64,000 nucleotides of DNA from Arbacia lixula (Eukaryota; Echinodermata; Echinoidea; Arbacioida; Arbaciidae): NCBI GenBank assembly GCA_963669155.1, contig OZ022597.1, forward strand, positions 16,925,410 through 16,989,409. Direction: 5' to 3'. The notes under the pieces are model-generated. The model searched no databases. It saw nothing but the letters and a program-made list of their open reading frames with translations, and was not told the DNA's origin. Positions within the stretch are counted from its first letter, which is position 1. Every line of letters starts with the position of its first letter. Position numbers and translations under genes: made by a program. This document shows positions 21,416 to 32,878 of this stretch, in pieces.

Positions 21416-22690
21416 AATGAGTGATACTGTAGAGACACCAATAGATAATGAAGAACCCCATCCACAAAGTGCTATTACAACTTACCGGACGAACAACACT
21501 AAGATGAATACGCTTAATTATGGGTTTAGTCTGTTGCACCTGAATGCATGTAGCTTAAATCGTAACCTTGACTCTGTAAATACTTTAATGTCATTTCAAA
21601 AGCCATTCTCGGCTATAGGTATTAGTGAAACATGGCTATGGAATGGTATGGAATACTGGGTATACCGTTAAAATGGTTTCAAGATTATCCGTCAGATAGG
21701 GAACAATTTATTCAAATTGTTTGTGAGCAATCTTGAAGTTTTAACATTACAATGTTGTGTACCCAAGCGTCAATTCTTGGTCCCCTGTTTTTTGTTGTCT
21801 TTATCTATGACATCATAAATGCTTCTGCTGAATTTTCCTATATATAATATTTGCTGACGACACAAACATATTGTATGCGCACAAAGATTTCGACTAACTT
21901 ATTAGTAATGTAAATAACGAATTATCCAAGGTTAAAAAATAGTTTGATTGAAATAAATTATCTCTGAACTTATCCAAGACTTATCACATAATTGAAGACG
22001 AAGAACTGTCATAGCTGATAATGAATGTAACATCGAGATTGGAAATTGCAAAATAGAGCGTAAGCACAGTACAAAGTTTTGGGTAGTCATGATAGACGAA
22101 CATCTCAACCATGTCAACTGCAAAAGTTGTCGCGTTGCGAAAGTTATTTCTTCGGTAGCCAAATCCATTGGGATAATACATAAACTCAAAGATTTTCTCC
22201 CTGAATATGCTCTGATAATATTTTCTAATTCGTTAATTCTTTCACATATGTCTTACTGTAATACTGCATGGGCCAAAAGCAACCGGAAGAATATAAGGCA
22301 ATAATCCGTCTACAAAAGAAAGCGGTACGATTATGTAGTGGTCTTCACTTTCTTGCTCACACGGCTCCCTTATTTCAAAGACATAACCTACTGAAAGTGA
22401 ATGATATGAATTTTCTGCAGACTTCAATATTCATGTATAAACTAGAGCATGGAATCTCACCTCCATATTTCACATCAATGTTTAAACGAAATTCCAAATT
22501 GCAGCAATATCATACCCGAACTGCAAACGATTTTCATTTACGTAACCCAAAGACCATTCTTCTATATAAATTAATTAAGTACAGCGGTCCAGACGTATGG
22601 TACGCTCTGTCAACAGAGACCAAAGTGTGCTCTTCATTATTTTCATTTAATTCTGTTCTAAAAAAGAAGTTGCTTCTCCCATACACTTGA
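21416..22690 (+). pseudogene. Degraded non-LTR retrotransposon (endonuclease N-term, RT, C-term)
   Basis: Endonuclease start SLLHLNACSLNRNLDSVNTL and GISETWL (to about 21650). After a deletion come RT motif B' QASILGPLFFVVFIYDIINA (about 21765), the catalytic motif IFADDTNI (about 21849) in another frame, and the C-terminal domain (22268-22690: RLQKKAVRLCSG, FLAHTAPLFQ, NDFHLRNPK). The order and wording fit the CR1/Jockey-like group. Motif A is deleted and there are several frameshifts. Confidence 0.85.
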
Positions 22691-23095
22691 TTTTGAAATA
22701 GGTGTACGATTTCAAAGTTTGATTTCCTGTCTTCTTTTATTCGAATTATATTAATTCAGATATACTAACGCTGTTATCAAAGTACGACCTGTAACTAGGC
22801 TGGGAGAGAGGGAATGGGGTAGAACAGGGGGGCGTAACCTTAGGTTATTGTAATTCATAGGTAAGATTAATTTGTCATACATATGTATATTTTTTTTATT
22901 AATAGTGTTATACATAGCAAACAAACCAACCATTTAACGCCATATACCAAATCGGGCTGAATGATTTTGTCAAGCCATTGAGCGTTTAATTTCAGTCCAT
23001 TTTCCAATCTCTTAAACTGTGAAACCCTTATTACCCATATTGTACAATGTACTATTTTTATATTAGAAATTAATTTCATCTTCAATCTTGAATCT
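22691..23095. other. No coding motif; possible LINE 3' sequence
   Basis: AT-rich DNA between a plus-strand LINE end and a minus-strand LINE RT relic. It may include untranslated tails of either, but nothing specific is visible. Confidence 0.4.
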
Positions 23096-23099
23096 TGAA

Positions 23100-23605
23100 A
23101 ATATTATTGATGTATCTTAGCAACAACAAAGAACCAAGAATCGCACCCTGTGATACACCAGAAATTAGAACTATGTGAGTTATAAACAGTGTTTTGTTTT
23201 CTGTCAGTTTGATAGCTTTGAAACCAAAGATGTGGTATGCCCCGAATCCCGTAATAACGCAATTTTACTAAAAAGTATTGTATGCGACAGGGTATCAAAT
23301 GTTTTTGATATATCCATAAAAATAGCTATTGCATGCTTATTCAGATTTACATCATTCAGAATTTTATCATAAAGATTGATTAAAGCAAATTCGGTAGAGG
23401 AATTCGTATTACACACCAAGAAAGTGTAGATACGATTGTACATTAAAGAACTCTCCCGAGTACCTTGGGAAAAAATGGAAGGATAGAAATAGGTCTATAA
23501 TTGCTACAATCAGAAGTGAGGCCTTTTGTTTATGAATATGGGTACAACGTTTGGCGATTTTCATTTTGGAGGAGAATACACCAGTTTGTATTGACAGATT
23601 GCGTA
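23100..23605 (-). pseudogene. Minus-strand LINE RT fragment
   Basis: Reads NYRPISILPFFPKVLGRVL, then NSSTEFALINLYDKILNDVN, motif A IAIFMDISKTFDTLSHTILF, then in another frame YYGIRGIPHLWFQSYQTDRK. Typical RT fingers and palm of a CR1-like LINE. No YADD box remains. Probably the same copy as the endonuclease/linker fragment at 25486-25830, split by the plus-strand RTE element between them. Confidence 0.8.
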
Positions 23606-23610
23606 TAATA

Positions 23611-25480
23611 TGTACACAACTTCTTGCTTGTTATCGGTGATTTCAACTCCAGAGTAGGTCTTGATAAAGCACCATATTCTTATCATGACCACACTAATAG
23701 AAATGGAGAACAACTACTTGATTATGTACTAGAGAATAATTTGATCATTTCAAACACTACCTTCCAGAAAAAGTCCAAAAAATTATGGACATGTGAACTA
23801 CCAAGCAGACATAAAGCACAACTCGATTACATTACAGCAAAAATCAGGCTTAGTCTTAGAGCTAACACTAATACAGTTCAGAAGAAGATAAAAGATGACT
23901 GGAATAAACTAAAGTTGGACACACACCTGCAAGAAAGATACACTATTGAAATCAGAAACAATATGCCCTGCTGTCCCGAGATGATGACAGCTGCGATAAG
24001 ACAATAAACTATAGCAACTTAATTCAGGCAAACAGGGAAGCAGCCGAGAAAGTGATGCCCAAAGTCCTAAGAAGCAACATAGGGCACTGTGCTACGATAA
24101 AAGAGTGGAAAGAGAAAGGCAGGTATTAAATGAAGTAAACAAGAGACATGTAAAGGAAAATACCAGAGACACTCATATTGAATTTGAAAGGAGTAAAGAA
24201 AAGTTGGATGAGGCATATGATAAAGCAAATGGCGAATATCTGGAGCAGAAACTAAAGAAAGTTCAAGAAGGCAATAATGAACCAGAAACATTAAACGGGT
24301 TGGAAATCAATGAATGAAGTAAGTGGAAGAAAAAAGACAAGAGCCGGTAGATTGCAAGGTATCACAAAAGAGGAGCGGATAGGCTGCTGGTATGACAACT
24401 TTAAAACACTTTTGGGGAACCTTTCCAATGTCATAGATGAAGATGAGGAAATCCCACAAATCCTTAGTGAGCTCTCAATCCAAACTGATGCTTTTGACAT
24501 AGAAGAATATAAGAAGGCGGAGAGGGCTACAAAAGAAGGCAAAAGTTGTGGAGAGGATGGCATCCCACCAGACGTCATCAAAGGTGCGAGATTGATGACA
24601 TCATACTCTAATTCTGTAACGATGCACTTCTCAACAGAAGAACACCTAAACAATGGTCCTTACTGAATCTGTTTCCAGTGCCTAGAGCGGGGGATTTAAG
24701 CAACACATCCAATTATAAAGGAATTAGCTTGAGCTCTCTCGTGGCAAAGACATACAACAGGATGATCCTGAACAGATTGAGACCCCATTTAGAGACAAAA
24801 TTAAGACCAAATCAAAGTGGCTTTAGAGAAGGTCGATCTACTACAGAACAGATCCTAGCTTTACGAAGAATTCTCGAAGGCATTAAGGATAAGAACTTAC
24901 CAGCTATCATAACCTTTACTGACTTTGCCGACGATACTGCACTTATCTCGGATACTACATCCCAAGCTCAGGAACTCCTGAACGCAGTTGAAACAGCATT
25001 GAAAGTTGGATTGCATATGAATGCAAAGAAAACTCAATTCATGGCATTCAACCAATCACATCAGATTCATATCCAAACACAAGACGGCACATTTCTTAAA
25101 GAAGTTCAGGACTTCAAACATCTCGGAGCCTGGGTCCACAACACAGAAAACGACATTAAGATCCGGAAAGCCATGGCATGAAGAGCATGAAATAAGCTCA
25201 ACAACATCTGGAGCTCAAAATTACCATGGAATGTTAAGAGACAACTCTTCCAGGCTGCTGTTGAAAGTGTGCTTCTGTATGGTTCAGAAACATGGACCAT
25301 TACTAACAGAAGTAACAAGTCTCTGGATGGATGTTACACCAGAATGCTGCGAAAAGCAGTTGATGTAAGTTGGAAGGCCCACATGAGTAACAAAGAGCTC
25401 TATGGTGACCTTCCCAAGATAACAAAATCTATCAGAAAGAGGCGACTACAGTTTGCAGGACATTGCAAAAGAGGGGTGAG
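23611..25480 (+). pseudogene. RTE-like non-LTR retrotransposon with internal deletion
   Basis: Endonuclease end (VIGDFNSRVG, NRNGEQLLDYVLENNLIISN, LWTCELPSRHKAQLDYI), linker, RT start (KSCGEDGIPPDVIKG, NTSNYKGISLSSLVAKTYNR, RPNQSGFREGRSTTEQILAL), then ITFTDF fused directly to ADDTALISDT and the C-terminal LLYGSETWTI, QFAGHCKRG. The fusion of motif A to the YADD block (near 24925) removes roughly 90 residues of the palm. Frameshifts also occur near 24010, 24310 and 25180. Wording fits the RTE group. Confidence 0.88.
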
Positions 25481-25485
25481 TTTAA

Positions 25486-25830
25486 AATGGCACTATTTAT
25501 CAATGGCTTTTGGACGGCGGATAGAACATACCGGTTTTAAAGGCCTCTGCAAATCATATAGAGATGAGAAACGTTTTACGAAATAATCATATGCTTCATT
25601 TACGTCATTAGTTTATAAGACATCGGACCAATCAATGTGGCTTAAATCACGAAGAAACGATTGGATAGCGGTAGGAGTTACCTTACGTCAAAATGTTTTG
25701 GAGTTGATTGATTTTCAAGTTTTGTAACATATTTCTCTGATTTGGAAAATCGGAAAGTGATCGCTGGCGTCAGACAAAAGAATTCCTGAAGAACTAGGAT
25801 CATTAAAGGCGTTAGTAAATATATTACCAA
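25486..25830 (-). pseudogene. Minus-strand LINE endonuclease end and linker
   Basis: NIFTNAFNDPSSSGILLSDA then SDHFPIFQI, the conserved C-terminal S-D-H motif of AP-endonuclease-type LINEs. The linker HIDWSDVL..NDVNEAYDYFVKRFSSLY follows in adjoining frames. Reading order (25830 down to 25486, then 23605 down to 23100) fits one element interrupted by the RTE copy. Confidence 0.8.
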
Positions 25831-25859
25831 GTAAGGTTGCACATTCATTCATTACACGT

Positions 25860-26090
25860 ACGAGTTCGAAGAGGCTTTCGTCTTGGAGCTGGTCATCGTC
25901 GGTTTTCAGCTCGAGGTTATCGGAGGTGACCGTGGTGTTGAGTTCCAGAGGGAAGAAGCTGTCCAGGTCTACCACAAACGTCGGACGACGAGGACGACAG
26001 ACGAGCACGTGGACCCTGTGGTAGATGGAGTGATATGAAAACACTTGCGATTGGAACTGAACGGATCTCGTGATGGCAAAGCATGATATT
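25860..26090. repeat. Shared ~190-bp repeat, copy 1
   Basis: The block TCGGTTTTCAGCTCGAGG..GTGGTGTTGAGTTCCAG..AAACGTCGGACGACGAGG..CACTTGCGATTGGAA recurs at 27140-27325. No coding assignment. Confidence 0.8.
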
Positions 26091-26280
26091 TGACACTGCC
26101 TGGTGTCATTATCCGTGACAAATTTCCCGGTGAGATAAGGGAAAAGGTGAGTATGTAGACCTTTTATATGAGATTAAAACGAAAAGCAGGTATATAGCAT
26201 AATATGGTATTTGAACTGAAAGACCGGATATGTTTTCCGGTGTGGCACAGCTGCTTGAGGGGTAGGTTGCCTTTCGAGAG

Positions 26281-26303
26281 GGTGGTGGAGGAGGGGGGGG
26301 GGG
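26281..26303. repeat. Poly(G) tract
   Basis: Interrupted G run of about 20 bases. Confidence 0.9.
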
Positions 26304-26394
26304 AGAATGTTTCAGGACATGGCAATGTATCATCAAAAGTAAAATAACTTTGAATCCATTTATGTCAAAGCGGGACTTGCTTGATCTCAAATGC

Positions 26395-26710
26395 TGTTCG
26401 ACAGCAAGTTTGTGCACTCCCCCCCCCCCCCCCCCCCCGCAAGTGCATTTCTACGGCTAACCGATATCAGTCGGTTTCGTTTTGGGGCGGCCGAATAATG
26501 ACCACAACGAATGTACTGCTGCCGGTTTTCATTCATGTCAATGAAAAACTAACAGTAATCCCATTAGTAGCCTGTCAGCGACGAGCATGGGAGTATTAAT
26601 CGGGTCATATAGACAGAGGAGAGAGAGAGAGAGAAAGAAAGAGAAAGAGAGAGAGGAAGAGAGAGAGAGAGAAAGGGAGATAGAGAGAGATAGAGGGAGA
26701 AAGGAGAGAC

Positions 26711-26743
<33 letters not shown>

Positions 26744-26898
26744 AGGGGGAGGATAGATGGGGAACGAGAGATAGAGACAGATATACACAGGTGTATGAGA
26801 GAGAGAGAGAGAGAGAGAGGGAAAAGAACGAAAGGGAGATAAAATGGGAGACAGATAAAGAAAAGGAGAAGGGCAAAAGAGAGAGAAAGAGAGAAGGG

Positions 26899-26949
<51 letters not shown>

Positions 26950-27140
26950 GAGAGCGAGCCGTGTCTCATTCGGGTGATGTCATGGAAACATAATTATATG
27001 AGTGTACTTACAATACAACACAGCTCGGTTGATATGCTCAGGCGATTTATATTGCGCAAGATTATATACAAATCTGATACGAATATTGTCACAGTAAAGA
27101 CGTGTTAGATCACGTGTAATCACAGTTGCATTACATAACT
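26395..27140. repeat. Composite module copy 1: C tract, hinge, GA microsatellite, tail
   Basis: In order: a C20 tract, GATATCAGTCGGTTTCGTTTT, AACGAATGTACTGCTGCCGG, TAATCGGGTCATATAGACAG, a ~300-bp GA-rich microsatellite with internal ACAGGTGTAT, then ATATTGTCACAGTAAAG and AATCACAGTTGCATTACATA. The same order appears at 28150-28525. Open frames through the GA tract are low complexity. Confidence 0.85.
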
Positions 27141-27325
27141 CTTGTCGGTTCTCAGCTCCAGGTTGTCGGAGATGACTGTGGTGTTGAGTTCCAGGAAGGA
27201 GAAGCTGTCCAGTTCTCCGACAAACGTCGGACGACGAGGAAGACAGACGAGCGCGTGGACCCTGCGGTAGATGGAGAGATTTGAAAACACTTGCGATTGG
27301 AATTCAACAGATTTCGTGGTGGCAT
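27140..27325. repeat. Shared ~190-bp repeat, copy 2
   Basis: Second copy of the 25860-26090 block. Confidence 0.8.
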
Positions 27326-27342
27326 GGAAAAATGCTTTTTGA

Positions 27343-27508
27343 TTTGGTGTTGTCCTTAATTTTCTTGAAAATTGGAAAATAAAAATGTGATAAGAAGCAC
27401 AGCTTCGAGAGACAAAATAGGGAATTAAAGATATATCTTTCCAAGTTGACAACAGCTAAATGTCGGTGCTGTGCAAAGGCCAGCAAAGCATTGTAGTGAT
27501 TGTGGAAT
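27343..27508 (+). mobile_element. CAGGGATG transposon, 3' fragment
   Basis: Matches the inner right part of the full copies (for example 30045-30210) and stops at GTGATTGTGGAAT before the terminal repeat. Confidence 0.75.
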
Positions 27509-27509
27509 A

Positions 27510-27700
27510 TCGTAATGTATTCACAACTATCCCCCCTAACTGACGGTTTATTACTTCCACCTGTATTTCGTGATTCAGTTTCAATGAATGGAACGCACTT
27601 TTAATCTATTAGTTGTTGCTACTCGGACAAACCTCGGACAAGCTTTTGGGTTACCATTGGTAACATATTATTTGAACGACGTGAATAAAATCTGCAGAAA
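27510..27700. repeat. Interspersed module M, copy 1
   Basis: TCGTAATGTATTCACAACT..ATTAGTTGTTGCTACTCGGA..AAACCTCGGACAAGCTTTT..CCATTGGTAAC. Related copies at 29440-29575 (truncated by a transposon), 31080-31265 (reverse) and 33065-33260 (inside a TTAA MITE). Confidence 0.7.
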
Positions 27701-27859
27701 ATTGTCTATTTTTCCGATTTGTCCAAATTTGTCGTTGGATTGTCGTTACGAAGAAAAGATAATCCAATCTTTTGAGGCTAAAAAAATATATGTTTTTAAC
27801 GAATAATAAAAACATGTTTTAATTTTTTTGTAATAGTCTAGAAATGTTAAGTTTATATT

Positions 27860-28142
27860 TACATGTGTATTAATGTTACGGCACAAGAGAGTACAGAATG
27901 GAACCAATGGGCGTAGAGGTTGTATTTGTTCGTATGTGACGTCACAGTTTTGAATGGCAGCGCGGAATATGGCGGCGCCCGTAAGTTTTCTCGGCGTACG
28001 CTTTGGCAACTGAAACTGGAAAGTAAACGGGCTTCGTCTGGTTCTGTCTCAACCAAAATCTGTTATTTTAGAGCCATTTTTAAGTATCATGACTGAATTG
28101 TTAAGTTAGAATTGACATGTTTCATGGGTAAACTTGCCCTTT
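27860..28142. repeat. Possible half of another TTAA-type element
   Basis: Ends GGTAAACTTGCCCTTTAA (complement TTAAAGGGCAAGTTTACC), a form like the other TTAA MITE ends. No partner end was found. Inside are a GTGACGTCAC palindrome and a GC-rich AATATGGCGGCGCCCG stretch. Confidence 0.35.
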
Positions 28143-28149
28143 AATCTTA

Positions 28150-28323
28150 ATGGATATTCGACAGCAAGTTTGCCCCCCCCCCCCCCCCCCCCCCCCAGGA
28201 TATCCGTCGTTTTCGTTTTGGGAGAGCCCGAATAATTACCTCAACGAATGTACTGCTGCCGGTTCTCATTCGTGAGCACATCCGGACAGGAATATTAATC
28301 GGCTCATATAGACAGAGGAGAGA

Positions 28324-28369
<46 letters not shown>

Positions 28370-28525
28370 GGGGGGGGGGGTAGCTGGGGAACGAGATAGA
28401 GACATACATACACAGGTGTATAGGGAGAGTGAGAGAGAGATAGGGATAAAAACCTGATATAAATATTGTCACAGTAAATTGTGTTAGATCACGTTTAATC
28501 ACAGTTGCATTTCATGACTTGTGTA
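28150..28525. repeat. Composite module copy 2: C tract, hinge, GA microsatellite, tail
   Basis: Same order as 26395-27140 but with a much shorter GA tract (about 60 bp) and a longer C tract (about 25 bases), plus a G10 run. Confidence 0.85.
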
Positions 28526-28705
28526 CAAGTGAAAGTGTCTGTCTGTCTCTGTCTCTCCAAACACGATTAATTCAGGAAGAGCTCTTGAAATAATTTATTA
28601 ATGTACATAAACAATCCTTCAACATGTATACTCTTTGTCTGAATTCATGTTTTTGTCTTAACAACGGCCCTATCAGCACTTTCTCTCTTTCTCTTTCTGT
28701 TCTTC

Positions 28706-29429
28706 CAGGGATGTGTTATGGAAGGATATGAAGCAACTTTCTTCCTTTGAACCCATGTGCCAAGCCGCTGAAAAGTTATGTGTTCTCAACAGGTGCTGTT
28801 CAGGTGTTTGAACAATTATGAACATGATTGTGTGGCAACGGTTTCTCAGAGAGAACAAAAGAAATGTACAGTCTCATTTCGCTTGTCCCGTTCTGTTAAT
28901 GGCATTAATACTTCCTTGAGCATAACAGGTATCAGCGAACACAAATTAACAAGTTTTTCAAGTGAAATATCTCTGTTTCACGCAAACACACACAAACGCT
29001 GTTAATGATAATACACAGCTTAATATATCATTTTGAGAGTGGTTGAATCCCCCAAATGCACAAGTTGTCGGAAAGTGAAGAAATTGGTCGATTTTGTAAG
29101 TAATACTAATAGCTTATATGTCCGATTTTTAATGATTCCTCAATACTTTTCGAAACAAAAGCAGAGTATTAGGATCTATCATTATCTGCCGTTAACTTCC
29201 TTATAGTTTGCGAACGAATTTGTCCAAAACAAAACGTCTACAGATAAATGGGAAATTAAAGAATTTTTTTTTCAAGTTGACATCAGCTAAATGTCGGCTC
29301 GGCACATGGAACATCAAAGCATTGCCATGATTATGGAATGCTTTTGACATTCATGAGCACGCTTTAGAACCCATACAGATGTTTGAATATATTATGCTCG
29401 AGTTTCTACTCCTTCGTAACACCTCCCTG
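28706..29429 (+). mobile_element. CAGGGATG-ended transposon, full copy with 7-bp target duplication
   Basis: 724 bp from CAGGGATGTGTTATGGA to CGTAACACCTCCCTG, with GTTCTTC on both sides (28699-28705, 29430-29436). Non-coding. Confidence 0.88.
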
Positions 29430-29439
29430 GTTCTTCCAA

Positions 29440-29575
29440 ATACGCAGAATAGACGTTTTCGAAATGTATTCACGACCAACCGCCTAACTGGGTAGCAACG
29501 CGTTATTACATTGACTTGTACTTGTCCATTCATATTCAATGGGTGGAGTGCACTTTTGAATCTTATTAGTTGTTG
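29440..29575. repeat. Interspersed module M, copy 2 (truncated)
   Basis: Matches 27510-27620 up to ATTAGTTGTTG, where the next CAGGGATG element begins. Confidence 0.7.
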
Positions 29576-30299
29576 CAGGGATGTGTTAGGAAAGGATATG
29601 AAACAACATTCTTTCTTTGAGCCCATGCGTGGCACCGCCGAAAAAAAATGTGGTCTCAGCATGTGCTTTTCACGTGTTTTAACAATAACGAACACGATTG
29701 CGTAGCAACGGTTTCTCAGAGAGAACAAAAGAAATGTAGAGTCTTATTTCGCTTGTCCACTTCTGTTGGATTGCATCAATACTTTTGTGAGGAAAAGCGA
29801 TATCAGCGAACAAAAATGAACAGTTTTTTAAAGTAAAATATCTCATTTGCACGCAAATTCACGCAAACTCTGTTAATGAAAATAAGCAGCTTAATATATG
29901 ATTTTGATAATGATTGAATCCGACATTTCCGGAAATCTCCGGAAAGTGAAGAAATTTGGTGATTACGTAAGTAAGAATATTATTTTATATCTCCGTTTGT
30001 TCATCATTCAACAATTATTTAGAAGAAAAACGATTGCAGGATCTTTAGAGGTGTTGCCCTTAACTTTCTTGAAAATTACAAAAAAATGTGATAAGAAACA
30101 CAGCTTCGAGAAACAAAACAGGGAATTAAAGATATTGCTTTCCAAGTTGACGGCAGCAAAATGACGGTGCCACGCATGGGACTTCAAAGCATTGCAGTGA
30201 TTGTGGAATGCTTTTGACATTCATTAGCACGCTTTAGTATCCACACAGATGTTTGAATACATTATGCTTGAGTTGTCCCTCCTTCCTAACACATCCCTG
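29576..30299 (+). mobile_element. CAGGGATG-ended transposon, full copy without target duplication
   Basis: 724 bp from CAGGGATGTGTTAGGA to CCTAACACATCCCTG. The flanks (GTTGTTG and CTCTCCC) differ, and module M does not resume on the right, so the right side was replaced after or during insertion. Confidence 0.85.
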
Positions 30300-30433
30300 C
30301 TCTCCCTTTTCCCCTTCCCGATTCCACACATACCTACGACTATTTCACCTCTCATTTTTCTTCTGCGCCATCGTCCTTTTAACTCTCGTTTGCTCATTGT
30401 ATCCCCCCTCTCTCTTTCAACATACATCTCCTG

Positions 30434-30470
<37 letters not shown>

Positions 30471-30690
30471 TACACACACATCCCTTTCGGGCTCTCTCTC
30501 TCTCTCTCTCTCTCTCTTCTGGCTTTATTCCTTTCTTTGCTGTCTCCCACTTTATATCCTATCCTATCCCACTCATGATGTCTCTTCTTTCTCACATTCA
30601 ATCCTAAACTCTTCCAGATCGACCCCCCCCCCCCGCACTCACACATCCGCCGAGCTATACACACATCCCAATCACTGCAGTGCACTTGTG
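30300..30690. repeat. CT-rich, (CA)n and (CT)n low-complexity tract
   Basis: CT-rich DNA, then CA repeats (30437-30480), CT repeats (30493-30518) and a C10 run. Open frames are composition artefacts. Confidence 0.9.
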
Positions 30691-30728
30691 ATATAGAATA
30701 TTGTCAGTAATGTAAAAACATAGGTATC

Positions 30729-30992
30729 ATGTTACAACATGAAATAAGGCAAATTCTCACAAGTTTTTCTAAGCATACTTACCATGTGCCCATAGAGAGT
30801 GGCCGTTCCCTTGTAGTACAAAACGTATACAATCGAGACCAAAACGGGAAGAAAGTGTTTCGGACGGAGTCAAACACGATTAGATTTATTGCACCTCAAA
30901 TCGTACTGAAACAAATCCGCTCAAAACACACCTCCCTCTTCAAAAATCGCAGCCGATTCAGACGTGTTCCATTAAAAACTGACAACGGGTGA
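30729..30992 (+). pseudogene. Possible LINE C-terminal fragment
   Basis: The 87-codon frame reads HVPIESGRSLVVQNVYNR and TIRFIAPQIVLKQIRSKHTS. The R-F-x-A-P-Q-I..I..K stretch resembles the RxxGPxxWNxLP tail of some LINE proteins, but only loosely. Confidence 0.25.
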
Positions 30993-31079
30993 CAGTTAAT
31001 AGTAGCACGTCATGAATTCAGAACGATAAAAAAAGAAAGATGATGGATGTTGCAGTAAAAGGGTAAAAAGGTACACAAT

Positions 31080-31265
31080 TTGTTAATAATGGCAACTGAC
31101 GTTTGTCCGTGTAGCAACAATTAAGAAGATTCAAAGTGCATTTCATCCATTGAATATGAATGACTAGATAGAGGTGAATGCAATACCATGTTGCTACCCA
31201 GTTAGGTGGGAAGTCGTGAATACATTACCATGATTACGCAACGGTCTATTGTTATCTAATTTAAG
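31080..31265 (-). repeat. Interspersed module M, copy 3 (reverse)
   Basis: Reverse complement carries TAATGTATTCACGACTTCCC, TAACTGGGTAGCAACA, CATATTCAATGGATGAAATG and TTGTTGCTACACGGACAAAC. Confidence 0.65.
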
Positions 31266-31789
31266 GGGGAATGTTGATTTGCATATGATTACGCAACACG
31301 TTATTGTTGCTATGTTAGGTGAAAGGGAGCTTTCGGGTTAGCCTCCAGTCGCGGTCATCACACCATACAAGCCAGTAACATAATTATTTTGTTCTTTCCC
31401 TCAAGCCTTGTATAATTATGTACTGAATCAACGGAAAAGGTACACGTCTCAAGATGTTTGTTAACGTTATAGAACGAATCATTTTTATTCCTTTTTACTG
31501 CATTTCCCTTCGCTCATCTAAATAGAAATTCACACCTTGTTGTATTAAAAGAGAAAAATAAAAGAACCCTTAGAGCAATTCAAAACACATGCGCAAGCTA
31601 AAAGTCCTGAGTTTTTAAGGCGGTATTCATGGTAGAATCAATGGAAGGCGATCAAACATAGTCCATAACAGGCCCATGGTATGTCGCAAAGCCAAACGAG
31701 GGCTCAAAAAGAAATGCAGATTTGTCTTTCACAATATTCTCCTTATCCTATTTAGAGTAGGTGTAATACAGTGGAATGCCTAAAAAGGT

Positions 31790-32600
31790 AAAAATGCTGT
31801 CCAGGTGCAATAATGAGAACTTATTGGTTATTGCCATGGTAGTTACCATTGATAGTAAGTTACAACAAGGATGTTTAAGCACATGGATATCCAGCTGCCG
31901 TTTAATTAGTGCAGATTCATCGTACTCTCCTTCTAGTCACCAAATAACGCTTTCCAAAGATTTTCTCTTTGATCCCCATGTTCGATTCCGCCGATTCTCT
32001 GGATGATTTTTGCAAAACAAAACAAAATCGGATGCGCAGAAGAATTTGGTGAAATATCCTCACCCCATATGCTTGCGCAGTTGTGACATGTAATACCTAC
32101 GATGCATCAGTAAAGATTCAATCGAGGAATAGTGTTACAATATGGCAAAAAGGCTCTAAACGTGATATCAAGTTGCAGTATAAAAGTCTCAATTTCGCAA
32201 TGTTCCGCTTCATACCTGCTTAAAAATTGCATGAAACGTTACTTCCAGATATTTTCCTTTCAGACAAGCAACATGAAAAACGTGGCCAGCCGCGCCCAAG
32301 CTAGTATTTCCATCTCAAAAAGTATCAAATTTCGTATTCGTTTGTCCTTATTAAATACATAATAAGTACTTAGTGACAAAATGAAAAGTTCAGCAGCGAA
32401 AGCTGAAATGTATGCATGTATAGACCTATTCTAAAAGGCAGGTGAACGTGACGCAATCGCGTATTCATCATATTGTTGAGAGCAGTTTCTAGTCATGAAT
32501 ATTAAGTGGCGGCATCAAACCTTGTTCAAAGGGATGCATATCCGTGTGCTTAAACATCCTTGGTTACAATAATTGAAAATCTATATGCAACATGGTCCAG
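31790..32600 (-). repeat. Interspersed repeat R, copy 1 (reverse)
   Basis: Reverse complement matches 34440-35130 in order: GAACAAGGTTTGATGCCGCC, TAATATTCATGACTAG, CATGCATACATTTCAGCTTT, CGCAAGCATATGGGGTGAGG. Related copies at 34235-35509 and 39325-40400. Confidence 0.75.
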
Positions 32601-32878
32601 ATCAGCAAATGTGGTACCTCAGTCAGTAGTAACGGCCTTGTGGGCAGATAGCAGGCAACGACAGGGGGGCATATGATTTTAAAGAAAGAACAACGGCAGA
32701 ATACATGTATAGGTCTACTCACCTGGTCCCAAATCGTGGTGAGTCCTGCTTCCGTTAAACCTCCTCAGAACGCCTTTGTCTTCTTGGTTTATGTGGTGAC
32801 TAAAAACCGGGAGAGCAAGCAACTCTACCAAGTCAAGTCAGAGAATGACTTAGCGATATGCAACCAGAACAAGCGACT

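Noticed and set aside
26587..27108. 173-codon plus-strand open frame rich in Arg/Glu, and matching Ser/Leu-rich minus frames
   Set aside because: It is translation of the GA/CT microsatellite; the frame exists because the repeat lacks stop codons.
30253..30696. 147-codon plus-strand open frame
   Set aside because: CT- and CA-repeat translation with His-Thr and Ser-Leu runs; no domain or splice evidence.
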